Shown here piece after piece: positions 27,750-35,746 of a stretch of DNA of 64,000 nucleotides. The notes beneath the pieces are model-generated. The model was not told the origin of the DNA. It searched no databases and worked only from the letters and a program-made list of their open reading frames with translations. The DNA lies in assembly GCA_013141055.1 (NCBI GenBank), contig JABFRS010000002.1:558001-622000 (forward strand). The letters run 5' to 3'. Position numbers and translations under genes: made by a program. Positions within the stretch are counted from its first letter, which is position 1; the number at the start of each line of letters is the position of its first letter. This DNA is from Cyclobacteriaceae bacterium (GTDB lineage: Bacteria; Bacteroidota; Bacteroidia; Cytophagales; Cyclobacteriaceae).

Positions 27750-30158
27750 TCACTCCTGCCTCAACCACCTTACCGGATTCGAAGTAGCAACCCTGATCGT
27801 TTGAGACCATACCGTCACTAATGCCACTCCGGCAATGATCACTACACTCACTAAAACAAGAAGTGGCGTGATACTGATCTTGTAGGCGAAGTCTTCCAGA
27901 AATCCCTGACCCAGGATCACACTCACCGGAACTCCAATCATAAGGGCTATACCTACCAGCATCATAAATGATTTGCTCAGCAGCAGCAACACATCTGCCA
28001 CCGATGCCCCCATTACTTTACGGATACCAATCTCTTTCGCCCTGATCTGCGAAGCATACATCGCCATGCCCAGCATCCCCAGACACGCAAGCGTGATGAT
28101 CAGGAACGTAATGTATCCTATGATGACCGGAATATCCTTCATGCCCGCCTGATGATACGCCGCGTCAATCTCCTCGTCCATCATCTTATAATCCATCGCA
28201 TGAACAGCATCATGCTTTTTCCAGATCACATTAAGAGATACTATCACCGACTCTTTTTGTGCCGGGTGGATCTTCGCACTTAAATACTGAAGCTTGCTGT
28301 TATTGTATCGTAGTGCCAGCGCACCGATCTTATTCGTCAACGGACGAAAGTGAAAGTCTTTAACAACTCCGATGATCCTTAGCATCATAGAATCATTTGC
28401 ATAAATGGTCTGACCTAATGCATCGTTCGGATTCAGAAATCCGAAATGCGTAACCGCAGTTTCATTGAGGATAACATCTTTCTCTCTTCCCACCTGCTCC
28501 TCTGGATTGAAGTTCCTTCCGGCAAGGAAAACAAGCGACAGGTTTTCAATGTAGTGATCATCTACAGCAAAATCATGCATGTTCACCGACTGATCATCCT
28601 TGTTCTTTTTATAATCACCTGAACCTCCCTCAAATGTTCCGAGCTTATGCGATGCTCCGCCAACTGCTATCACACCCGGCACACTCCTGACTTCATTTGC
28701 AATCTTTTCAAAGGCAATACCCTGCAGGTCCATGTTGAGATTATCTTCCTGACTGATTCCATAATCTGCCGTCAGCATGTAATCCACCTGACGTGTTACC
28801 ACCGACGCGATGATCACAAAGATCACCGAAAGTGTGAACTGCGTAACCATCAGGATCTTTCGCAGGGTGAGTCCTGAATAGATCCTGAGATTCTGAACAT
28901 CCTTCAACACCTGTGATGGTTTGAACGCAGAGAGATACGCGGCTGGTAACGTTCCCGCCAGAATGCCCACCACCATCGCGAACAAAATGAAAATGATATA
29001 CAGTGAAATATCTTCGTTGAATTCAAGCAGGAAATTCTGATTGAATGACAGTTGCAGAAATATATCTTTCAGAAACTGCAGCAGAAGGTATGAACACACC
29101 AGCGATGCCATCGAGAACACGACAGCTTCACCAATGAACTGAAGGAACACCTGATAGCGCTTCGCTCCCACAACTTTGCGTACACCTATTTCTCTTGCGC
29201 GCGACAACGACTTTGCAATGGTGAGACTCGTGAAGTTAAACACAGACATTAGTATGACGATGCCGGCAAGGACACCAAGAAAGATCAGGAAGAAAGCAGG
29301 CATCCCCTTTCCCATTTGTCCTGACAACTCAGGACCGGGAGTAATTTTATTTAAAGGCTGCAGGTAAAATGAATATGCGATATCGCGACCGTCTGATTTC
29401 AGACCAACACAGTATTTCTTATTGACTTCATCGAGAGCCTGCTCAATCTCTTCTGCCTTGTGACCATCTTTTAGTTTAACGTACAGATAGTTGTTATCAT
29501 ACGCACTCCAGTCGCTCATGGAAGGATTCATCTTACCATTCTTTTCAAAGGCAGGAAGATTGGAAAGAGAGCAAAGCATTTCAAAATCAAAATGTGTTTT
29601 ACCTTTCAACTCTTGCAAGACACCGGTGATGATGAAGTCGCCATACCCGGCCAGTGAGATCGTTTGTCCGATGGGTTCCGCGGTACCGAATATTTTCTCC
29701 GCTGCGCGCTGAGTGAGCACGAGACTGTTGGCAGTCGCGAGCGCTGTGTTGGAGTTTCCTTTTACAAAAGGGAAGTTGAACACCTTTAAAAAAGAAGGAT
29801 CCACGATGAGACCTTTAACAGGAACGCTGACATTATGGAAAGTGGCATCGCCGTTCAGATGCCGGCTGACACTCACGACCTGTTCACTGAAAGTATAGTC
29901 GTTGATAGCCTGTCCTAATGGCAACGGAGCTGAGGCGAATTCGATGCTTCCCCACTCGGGATGAAGGAGGCGGGTATTAACGCGATAGATCCGGTCGCTG
30001 TCGTGATGGAAGTTGTCGAACGAGAGCTGCTCTTTGATGATCATGATGATGAGCATACCGAGGGACATGCTGACGGAGAGGCCGATGATATTGATGAGCG
30101 AAAAGACCCTGTTGCGGAAGAAATTTCTCAGGGAAGTGATCAGAATATTTTTGAGCAT
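27750..30158 (-). CDS. FtsX/MacB-type ABC transporter permease
   Basis: 802 residues from the ATG at 30158; the frame extends to 30197, but MLKNILITSLRNFFRNRVFS is the usual family N-terminus. It shows the first membrane helix (LINIIGLSVSMSLGMLIIMI), a periplasmic MacB-like core domain, three FtsX helices, then a second periplasmic and FtsX block (repeated motif AREIGVRKVVGAKR and AKEIGIRKVMGAS). Such double-FtsX permeases in Bacteroidota work with a MacB ATPase in efflux or lipoprotein handling. No ATPase gene is adjacent. Confidence 0.9.
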   Translation of the reverse strand: MLKNILITSLRNFFRNRVFSLINIIGLSVSMSLGMLIIMIIKEQLSFDNFHHDSDRIYRVNTRLLHPEWGSIEFASAPLPLGQAINDYTFSEQVVSVSRHLNGDATFHNVSVPVKGLIVDPSFLKVFNFPFVKGNSNTALATANSLVLTQRAAEKIFGTAEPIGQTISLAGYGDFIITGVLQELKGKTHFDFEMLCSLSNLPAFEKNGKMNPSMSDWSAYDNNYLYVKLKDGHKAEEIEQALDEVNKKYCVGLKSDGRDIAYSFYLQPLNKITPGPELSGQMGKGMPAFFLIFLGVLAGIVILMSVFNFTSLTIAKSLSRAREIGVRKVVGAKRYQVFLQFIGEAVVFSMASLVCSYLLLQFLKDIFLQLSFNQNFLLEFNEDISLYIIFILFAMVVGILAGTLPAAYLSAFKPSQVLKDVQNLRIYSGLTLRKILMVTQFTLSVIFVIIASVVTRQVDYMLTADYGISQEDNLNMDLQGIAFEKIANEVRSVPGVIAVGGASHKLGTFEGGSGDYKKNKDDQSVNMHDFAVDDHYIENLSLVFLAGRNFNPEEQVGREKDVILNETAVTHFGFLNPNDALGQTIYANDSMMLRIIGVVKDFHFRPLTNKIGALALRYNNSKLQYLSAKIHPAQKESVIVSLNVIWKKHDAVHAMDYKMMDEEIDAAYHQAGMKDIPVIIGYITFLIITLACLGMLGMAMYASQIRAKEIGIRKVMGASVADVLLLLSKSFMMLVGIALMIGVPVSVILGQGFLEDFAYKISITPLLVLVSVVIIAGVALVTVWSQTIRVATSNPVRWLRQE

Positions 30159-30232
30159 GCGGCTTGTCGGTTTCAGGTGACGACCATGATATGCCAAATT
30201 CGCGCCATTGCGATTCCGGCATGAATTGAAAG

Positions 30233-30355
30233 ATGATTCCTAAAGATGTGTACGCTAATGTCTTAGGTCGTTCGCAGGCGGACGATGAGCATATAGAACT
30301 GCTAGAAGCATTGTGGATAGATGCTGTTGATCACAGATCTATGGGTGAGCAATAG
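30233..30355 (+). CDS. Possible small ORF (40 residues)
   Basis: ATG to TAG, reading MIPKDVYANVLGRSQADDEH and ending AVDHRSMGEQ: acidic, protein-like composition, with no family recognised. It lies in the gap between the divergent permease and the tRNA cluster. No ribosome-binding site is obvious. It may be a fragment of an older gene. Confidence 0.25.
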   Translation: MIPKDVYANVLGRSQADDEHIELLEALWIDAVDHRSMGEQ

Positions 30356-30416
30356 CATCAATTATAAGAAAGGATGGTTATTTGGGGGCAGTTATGGGAA
30401 AATTACTGGTAACGCC

Positions 30417-30424
30417 TATATTTG
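30417..30424 (+). promoter_or_regulatory. Putative -7 element TATATTTG of the tRNA cluster
   Basis: An exact match to the Bacteroidota -7 consensus TAnnTTTG, ending 12 bases before the mature 5' end of tRNA-Ser. A clear -33 element is not seen at the expected distance. Confidence 0.6.
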
Positions 30425-30436
30425 CCGACTGTTTAA

Positions 30437-30526
<90 letters not shown>

Positions 30527-30535
30527 TCTACCTTC

Positions 30536-30609
30536 GGTCCGGTAGCTCAATTGGATAGAGCATCAGCCTTCTAAGCTGACGGTTCGGGGTTCGATTCCCT
30601 GCCGGATCA
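30536..30609 (+). tRNA. tRNA-Arg (UCU anticodon)
   Basis: The acceptor stem GGTCCGG pairs with CCGGATC (one G-U), with discriminator A. The anticodon stem TCAGC/GCTGA has loop CTTCTAA, giving UCU (AGA/AGG). The D arm GCTCAATTGGATAGAGC and T arm with TTCGATT are normal. Ten bases separate it from tRNA-Ser, so they are probably co-transcribed. Confidence 0.95.
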
Positions 30610-30690
30610 CATTTTATTTCTTGCGCTTACGATAACTATTAATATCTTCGCGCCTCCAAATTTATTCTACGCTGAATTTGGATAGTAGTT

Positions 30691-30764
30691 CGGGGCGTAG
30701 CGTAGTCCGGTATCGCGCCTGGTTTGGGACCAGGAGGTCGTAGGTTCGAATCCTGCCGCCCCGA
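30691..30764 (+). tRNA. tRNA-Pro (UGG anticodon)
   Basis: The acceptor stem CGGGGCG pairs with CGCCCCG, with discriminator A. The anticodon stem CCTGG/CCAGG holds loop TTTGGGA, giving UGG (CCN). The T arm contains GGTTCGAATCC. It is 81 bases after tRNA-Arg; the gap contains GAATTTGGATAG and TATCTTCG, which could be part of its own promoter. Confidence 0.95.
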
Positions 30765-30767
30765 CTT

Positions 30768-30806
30768 CGCCCGCTGAAACTTATCGTTTCAGCGGGCGTT
30801 TTTTTT
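30768..30806 (+). terminator. Rho-independent terminator of the tRNA cluster
   Basis: A perfect 13-bp stem (30768-30780 with 30786-30798, GC-rich base CGCCCGC/GCGGGCG) closes a 5-base loop TTATC and is followed by eight T residues. It starts three bases after tRNA-Pro. Confidence 0.95.
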
Positions 30807-30995
30807 ATACATTCTTCGAAGAAATATTGGCATGCGGGCTACGTCGGGTGCGACCCGACCTCAATCCACACGCTTTAATGCCTGGAGAGATAAAGAATTC
30901 TATCGAAGCCAAATTCTATTTGAATATCCCAACCTGGTTTTCGAAAATATCAAGATACCCACCCCATATTGGGATCAAGAGGTGATTCGATTCTC

Positions 30996-31187
30996 TTACA
31001 TAAACATTGTATCTACGAGTATTCTGATTCGAAGTATTTCCAATCGCTTTGCTAAATCACGTTCTTCATTCATTTTTTTAATCCAGGCAACCTTATCTTC
31101 TTCAGTTAAGATCAATTCATGCTGTGCTGAGCCAAGAGTTGAAATACCCGCCATTATTGTCACCACTAATGATAAAAATGTCCTCAT
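30996..31187 (-). CDS. Possible small secreted protein (63 residues)
   Basis: It begins MRTFLSLVVTIMAGISTLGSAQ, a convincing signal peptide, followed by a charged amphipathic stretch (TEEDKVAWIKKMNEERDLAK). It ends soon after (LVDTMFM). The short mature part suggests either a true small exported peptide or the truncated start of a longer gene whose remainder has decayed in the region to 30830. No family is recognised. Confidence 0.4.
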   Translation of the reverse strand: MRTFLSLVVTIMAGISTLGSAQHELILTEEDKVAWIKKMNEERDLAKRLEILRIRILVDTMFM

Positions 31188-31325
31188 TTTATTTCTTTAA
31201 CTCTTAAGATGCTGGAGTATTTCAATTTCCATAAAGGAGTCAGAGATTTTCAAAAGTCCAGCTTGCTCATTTGTTTCAGACACTTACAAAAGATAGAATG
31301 TTACCACTCTCCTTCCTGCACCTTA

Positions 31326-31703
31326 TACCGACAACCATTAGGGTGAGATAGGTCTTGAATCCGAATATCAACCGACTACACTCTGAATAGGATCCGAATA
31401 GACTCCGCGTAAGCATGGGAAAGGATCAGGCATGAATCAGAGAGGCAACCGAGGTGAATCAGAGACCGATCCGACATGAATCAGAGAAACATCAGAGAGT
31501 AATCAGAGGCGAATCAGAGAACAATCAGGCAAGAGACAGAGAAAAGCACGGTTTTATTGGGAAGCGATCAGAGACGCATCAGAGATTTATCAGAGAATGC
31601 AGCGTTTTTATCCGAGAATCATCAGAGAGCGATCAGAGAAACATCAGAGAAAGCATGCAATGGTAGCTGAAAAGTACGAGGAATGTCCGAGAAACGTTCG
31701 AGA
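31326..31703 (+). repeat. Degenerate 11-bp tandem repeat array (core ATCAGAGA)
   Basis: The octamer ATCAGAGA occurs exactly at 31436, 31458, 31480, 31491, 31513, 31567, 31578, 31589, 31621, 31632 and 31643, with near-copies at 31425, 31469, 31502, 31524 and 31610. Most steps are 11 or 22 bases. Weaker units in the same phase (ATCCGAAT, AACCGACT, ATCCGAGA type) extend it left to about 31326 and right to 31703. Eleven is not a multiple of three, so it is not a coding repeat. Roughly 30 units can be followed. Confidence 0.8.
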
Positions 31704-31995
31704 AACACCCCCAAAAACCCTCAAATTGGGCTAAAAACGAAGAAAATGGAGTGTAAATCTGGAGGTGAATGTTAAAAGTGGCGATTTTGGGGTGATTTGG
31801 AGGTTTTGAGTTGTGCCTGGTAGAGTCACAGTTTAGTCCAAGCCTCAAAACAAGCCTAAAACGGAACCATATAGCACTAAAAAAGGCCATACGGCGTGGC
31901 CTGATGAGCGCCCGCTTTGGTGCTACAGGGACACGGATGCAGTGGGACCCTGCGAAGCTAACCAAAAGCGTCTCCTTGTAGTAAAGGAATATGGT

Positions 31996-32233
31996 AAGGC
32001 CTGAAGGGCCGAGATTTATTAGCGGCATGCGAAGCGTGCCGTATTAGAATGTGGAGATAAGCTTAAGCCCTGAAGGGGCGAGATTATGGTTTATAATTCA
32101 CCATGAAACACTCACTATCATAAGCGTCGATTCCAATATGTGGTAATACGCAACTAACAATCTCGCCCCTTCAGGGCTTAATGCACTTTTGCATCCGAAA
32201 CCCTGGCTAATAAATCTCGGTCCTTCAGACCTT
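31996..32233. repeat. Nested palindromic repeat element (REP/BIME-like), copy 1
   Basis: Two inverted pairs are nested. The outer arms 31996-32022 and 32206-32233 match at about 26 of 28 positions; the inner arms 32063-32085 and 32159-32181 are a perfect 23-bp inverted repeat. Each arm itself holds a small palindrome with a TGAA-type loop (GGCCTGAAGGGCC, GCCCTGAAGGGGC). A further hairpin, CGGCATGCGAAGCGTGCCG, lies between the left arms. No ORF is credible inside. The architecture resembles REP doublets mobilised in trans by IS200-like transposases. Confidence 0.75.
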
Positions 32234-32255
32234 AAGCTTGTAGCCATCAAGCATA

Positions 32256-32480
32256 CTTCAAATGAACCGTGCTACCCAATATCAGCTTGCTGATGAGTAC
32301 TCTTCAATTTACCTGCTTCCGTGTCTCCCGATATCTATCGGGACAATTTTACAGAAGCAAAAGTGTATTTATTTCTTATCCGTGCATCCGCCATGCCATA
32401 TAGCCTTAGTGCTATAGGGTGTTCTCTGCATTTCTTTCCAAAGCAAACGGTGGTCCTGCATTCATCAAAAGCCATCCCCA
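32256..32480 (+). repeat. Dispersed intergenic repeat, copy A
   Basis: It shares with 33361-33570 a series of blocks in the same order: AACCGTGCT, AATATCAGC, TGCTGAT, ATTTCTTATCCGTG, AAAGCAAACGGTGGTCCTGC and TTCATTT-like ends. It directly follows the nested palindrome and ends just before the cupin gene. It contains its own small hairpin CCCGATATCTATCGGG at 32328-32343. Confidence 0.65.
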
Positions 32481-32512
32481 CCTCTGGGAATAATTTTTGT
32501 TGAGGATTCCGA

Positions 32513-33067
32513 ATGGAGCAATTACCCATCACCATCGAATCCTTACACTCCAACGGCGGCGCACGAACTGTGACCCGTGCCGTCTTCCCTCCCGGTGCCA
32601 GCGCGGTCATGCATTACCATACCCAATACAATGAATCGTTCAGGGTAATAGAAGGTCAATTGATCCTCATCAAAAGCGGCAAGGAATTTAAATTGAACAT
32701 CGGCCAACTGTCGCCCGAAATTGAGTTTACCGAAATTCATACCTACAAGAACAAGTCAGACCATGAAGTCATCGTCGATATAATTCTGGAACCCGGCCAC
32801 CAGGGTTGTGAAGATTCAAATCTTATCCTCGCCGCATTGGCAAAAGAAAATAAGCTGGGCCTGCTCTCAAAAAAGTATAGCTTGTTCTGGCTCGCCTTCT
32901 ACGACCTCACCAATACCATTCCCGTCGGACTTGCCAAAACGCTTTGTTCAATGGCTACATTTTATTACGGCCGTAAAAGGATAAAGAGATATCAGCGATT
33001 TTTGTTGTCGATGGTGGAGAACCTTCGTTTGAAAAAAGTTGAAGAAAAAACAGTGGCCACGGATTAA
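32513..33067 (+). CDS. Cupin-domain protein
   Basis: 184 residues. The cupin motif appears as PPGASAVMHYHTQYNESFRV followed by a second strand set (EFTEIHTYKNKSDHEV). His residues in HYH and the Glu of YNESF could hold a metal. The C-terminal ~75 residues (LLSKKYSLFWLAFYDL on) are helical and not assigned. It is an isolated gene, bracketed by two direct copies of a dispersed repeat. Function is unknown; cupins range from small-molecule sensors to oxygenases. Confidence 0.75.
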   Translation: MEQLPITIESLHSNGGARTVTRAVFPPGASAVMHYHTQYNESFRVIEGQLILIKSGKEFKLNIGQLSPEIEFTEIHTYKNKSDHEVIVDIILEPGHQGCEDSNLILAALAKENKLGLLSKKYSLFWLAFYDLTNTIPVGLAKTLCSMATFYYGRKRIKRYQRFLLSMVENLRLKKVEEKTVATD

Positions 33068-33183
33068 AAGGATCAAACCCAAAAGAAAAAGTGATCACGG
33101 ATTCATGGATAAAAAGCAATACAGCTTTTGCTTAAGAAAGAGCATCAAAGGCCTGAAGCTCCTACACTGAAGCTTCAGCGCAG

Positions 33184-33575
33184 GATTAAGGGCGAGATTA
33201 TGGTTTGATAATTCACCATGAAACATTCATCATCATAAGCGTCGATTCCAATTGTTAATACGCAACTAACAATCTCGCCCCTTCAGGGCTTAAATGCACG
33301 TTTGCATCGGAAACCCTGGCCTGCGGCCAGGGCTAATAAATCTTGACCCGTTGGGCCTTAAGCTTGTGGCTATCGATGACGCATGGTTCAAATAAACCGT
33401 GCTTACCAATATCAGCTTTGCTGATCCGCAAACTCAAAATTAACTGCATCTGTGTCAATCCATTTTTTACGAAATCAAAAGTGTTTTATTTCTTATCCGT
33501 GTATCCGTCGTCCTGTATTCATTTTCCAAAGCAAACGGTGGTCCTGCATTCATTTCTAAAGCAAAAGCTCCTCTT
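33184..33575 (+). repeat. Direct repeat of the 32063-32480 region, copy B (palindrome plus dispersed repeat)
   Basis: From 33193 the sequence repeats copy 1's spacer nearly base for base (GGCGAGATTATGG, TCATAAGCGTCGATTCCAA, the inner right arm 33271-33293 intact) and then the same downstream blocks through AAAGCAAACGGTGGTCCTGC. The inner left arm is damaged by a short deletion (TTAAGGGCGAGATT), so the inner palindrome is no longer complete. Copies A and B flank the cupin gene in direct orientation. Confidence 0.7.
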
Positions 33576-33684
33576 ATCCTTATTACATCCGTATTCCCGA
33601 TATCGGACAATTACTTAATTACCACCGCCCGGGTTACAAATAGAGAAATTCTCCTCCCCATCTTTAATGTATAAACACACCACC

Positions 33685-34227
33685 ATGAAAAAGATCCTCC
33701 TCCTGCTTATCATCTCCTGTTTCAGTTTGTCAGCATTTCCAAAAGGACCAACTCCCGCCGCATCCCCAAGAGTCGATCAGATGATCGCTGACTGGGAACG
33801 GGCAAAAGCATACACAAAAGAATACCTCGATGCCGCTTCTGAAGAAGCCGTTAATTTTAAACCTTCTCCTGAAATGAGAAGCTTCGCAGAACAGATGCTT
33901 CACCTTGCCATGGGAAGTCAGGGCATTGTTGCAACGTCCACTGGCAAAGACATTTTATTCAAAGCCAACATTGAGAAGATGGAACAATACAAAAACAAGG
34001 AAGCACTCACCAAAGTGGTGATGGAATCATACGACTTTGTTATTGGTATCTTAAAAACCCTGGACGACCAGAAGCTTGATGAACCGGTCAAGTTCTTTAA
34101 CGGTCAAACCTATACCCGTGGCACAGGAATCAGCAAAGCATTTGAACACCAGACTCACCACCGCGGACAAACAACAGTTTATCTGAGATTGAAAGGAATT
34201 ACACCTCCGGGAGAAAAGCTTTTCTGA
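33685..34227 (+). CDS. Secreted DinB-fold (DinB superfamily) protein
   Basis: 180 residues from the ATG at 33685; an earlier ATG at 33667 would put a polar stretch before the signal peptide. Signal: KKILLLLIISCFSLSAFPKG. The four-helix DinB fold shows its metal-binding His set: one in EQMLHLAMG and the pair in EHQTHHRGQTTVYLR. It is unrelated to the DNA polymerase DinB. Many members are metal-dependent thiol-handling enzymes; this one acts outside the cytoplasm, with unknown substrate. Confidence 0.82.
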   Translation: MKKILLLLIISCFSLSAFPKGPTPAASPRVDQMIADWERAKAYTKEYLDAASEEAVNFKPSPEMRSFAEQMLHLAMGSQGIVATSTGKDILFKANIEKMEQYKNKEALTKVVMESYDFVIGILKTLDDQKLDEPVKFFNGQTYTRGTGISKAFEHQTHHRGQTTVYLRLKGITPPGEKLF

Positions 34228-34271
34228 TGGGTGATAGGTCGGTGATAAGGTCGGTTCCTTAGACAAAAATG

Positions 34272-34492
34272 TTACATACCTACGGCACGCCGGTGCAAAT
34301 TATGCACTACATCGACTACAAAGATCAGGTCCCGCTGGGACCTTTAACTATCGCAATGAGGGTTGTCAGAGGGGAGCGCTAAAAAGACTGTTATGAGGTA
34401 ACCCAATGTGACATGTAGTTCGTGGTCCCGGAGGGACCCAATCTTTGTAGAAAAAGATGATTTAGTTGGACCAGCATGCCGTAGGTACGCAA
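34272..34492. repeat. Nested palindromic repeat element, second family
   Basis: It has the same design as the element at 31996-32233 with different sequence. The outer arms 34272-34290 and 34474-34492 are inverted copies with about three mismatches (core TGCCGTAGGTA). The inner arms 34316-34342 and 34424-34450 are also inverted (shared ATCTTTGTAG and a GGTCCC-GGGACC mini-palindrome). The interior (34343-34423) has no ORF. Confidence 0.7.
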
Positions 34493-34580
34493 CAATGATG
34501 AACGATTGCATTTGAAATATTCATTGTAATCATGGGTTGAGCTCCAAAGCAAACACCGTCAGTTATGCCCCGCAGCTTTA

Positions 34581-34655
34581 GCTGCTTCGGTGTAAATCCA
34601 TTTTACGAAAGCAAAGGTGGTTTTATTACTATCCGTGCATCCGTGTTTCTGTATT
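34581..34655 (+). repeat. Partial copy of the dispersed intergenic repeat
   Basis: The blocks CTGCTTCGGTGTAAATCCA, TTTTACGAAAGCAAA and TATCCGTGCATCCGTG match the middle and end of copies A and B. This piece plus the nested palindrome fill most of the ~550-base gap before batB; I see no gene in the rest. Confidence 0.55.
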
Positions 34656-34762
34656 TTTTCTCTGCAGCTATGGTTTTACTCTAGCCTCCAACTTTCCCTC
34701 AAATAATCTTACCAACGGTCGTTCCCCACCCCAAATCACTCGAAAATCTCCGGGAACTATAC

Positions 34763-34770
34763 TAATTTTA
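34763..34770 (+). promoter_or_regulatory. Putative -7 box TAATTTTA directly before batB
   Basis: ACTAATTTTACCCC lies just upstream of the ATG at 34775. It is the same style of box as in front of the polysaccharide regulators and leaves at most a few bases of leader. Support is by resemblance only. Confidence 0.3.
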
Positions 34771-34774
34771 CCCC

Positions 34775-35746
34775 ATGGTCTGGTTCCGTGATTTTACCTG
34801 GGTTGAAATGGTGCTCGTTGGAGCATTCGCCGTTTTTTATGGCCTCTACCTCGTCCGCATCATCCGCATCAGCAGGGTCCTCTCCACTCCTTTTTATACC
34901 GTATTCGTAAAGCTCGCCATCCGCACGCTTTTCTTTATCCTCATCATCGTCGCCTTCCTCGGTCCCTCCTTCGGCGACTCCAAAAAAGAGATCAAATCCG
35001 TCGGCAAAGACATCATGATCTGTGTCGATCTCTCCAAGTCCATGGATGCATTCGACATCCAACCTACCCGACTGGAGAAAATAAAATTCGAACTTAAGAA
35101 GGTCGTCAACTCTTTCACATCCGACAGGATCGGCGTCATCATCTTCTCGTCAGAGGCTTTCATGCAATGTCCTCTCACCTACGATCAGAATGCTCTCGAC
35201 CTCTTCATCGAGACCATGAACACCAACCTGGTCCCTGCTTCCGGCACCGACTTCGGACCGCCGATGAAAATGGCCCTGCAGAAACTGGAAGATCAGGAAG
35301 GCGCAAGAACCAATCAGAAATCAAAAGTGATCATCCTCATCAGCGACGGTGAAGACTTCGGTGAAGAAACCGATCAGATCGCCAAAGAAGTTGAAGAGAA
35401 AGAGATCAAAGTTTTCACCCTCGGCATCGGCACGGAGAAAGGTAGTCAGATCAACGCCGGTCGCGGTGGATACAAGCTGGATCAGCAGGGAAAAACAGTT
35501 ATATCAAAATTGAACTCCGCATCGTTAAAGAAGCTGGCGAACCAGACCAGCGGTCAGTATTATGAGATCAATGAGTCCAGCAACGACGTGAACAGAATGA
35601 TCAACACCATCAGCAAGATCGAAGGAGAAACCCGTGACGCCCGAATGGTGGACGTTTCCGCCAACCGGTACTTCTACTTTCTGTTAGCGGCACTGATATT
35701 GCTCCTGCTGGATATAGTCCTTAGCATTAAAACGGTAAGCATATGA
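34775..35746 (+). CDS. batB: VWA-domain membrane protein (BatB-like)
   Basis: 323 residues. Two N-terminal membrane helices (MVLVGAFAVFYGLYLVRI, VKLAIRTLFFILIIVAFLGP) precede a von Willebrand A domain with an intact MIDAS (ICVDLSKSMD, then ASGTDFGPP, then ILISDGEDFGEE), and a last helix (YFYFLLAALILLLLDIVL) closes it. Bat proteins form membrane complexes tied to envelope stress and aerotolerance, often next to MoxR ATPases. The usual batA upstream gene is absent here. Confidence 0.85.
   Translation: MVWFRDFTWVEMVLVGAFAVFYGLYLVRIIRISRVLSTPFYTVFVKLAIRTLFFILIIVAFLGPSFGDSKKEIKSVGKDIMICVDLSKSMDAFDIQPTRLEKIKFELKKVVNSFTSDRIGVIIFSSEAFMQCPLTYDQNALDLFIETMNTNLVPASGTDFGPPMKMALQKLEDQEGARTNQKSKVIILISDGEDFGEETDQIAKEVEEKEIKVFTLGIGTEKGSQINAGRGGYKLDQQGKTVISKLNSASLKKLANQTSGQYYEINESSNDVNRMINTISKIEGETRDARMVDVSANRYFYFLLAALILLLLDIVLSIKTVSI

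Noticed and set aside
31454-31666. 70-residue ORF through the ATCAGAGA array
   Set aside because: The 11-base period shifts frame at each unit, so the protein is a by-product (alternating HQR and IRE readings) without a start context or family.
31326-31703. CRISPR-like array
   Set aside because: The repeated unit is only 8 conserved bases on an 11-base grid, with no long repeats, no spacers of constant length and no cas genes in the window.
31633-32028. 131-residue ORF on the minus strand
   Set aside because: It runs through the 11-bp array and into the arm of a palindromic element, has no domain and no plausible start region.
33685-34227. DNA-damage polymerase or SOS gene because of the DinB name
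   Set aside because: This is the unrelated DinB four-helix superfamily, and the protein carries a secretion signal.
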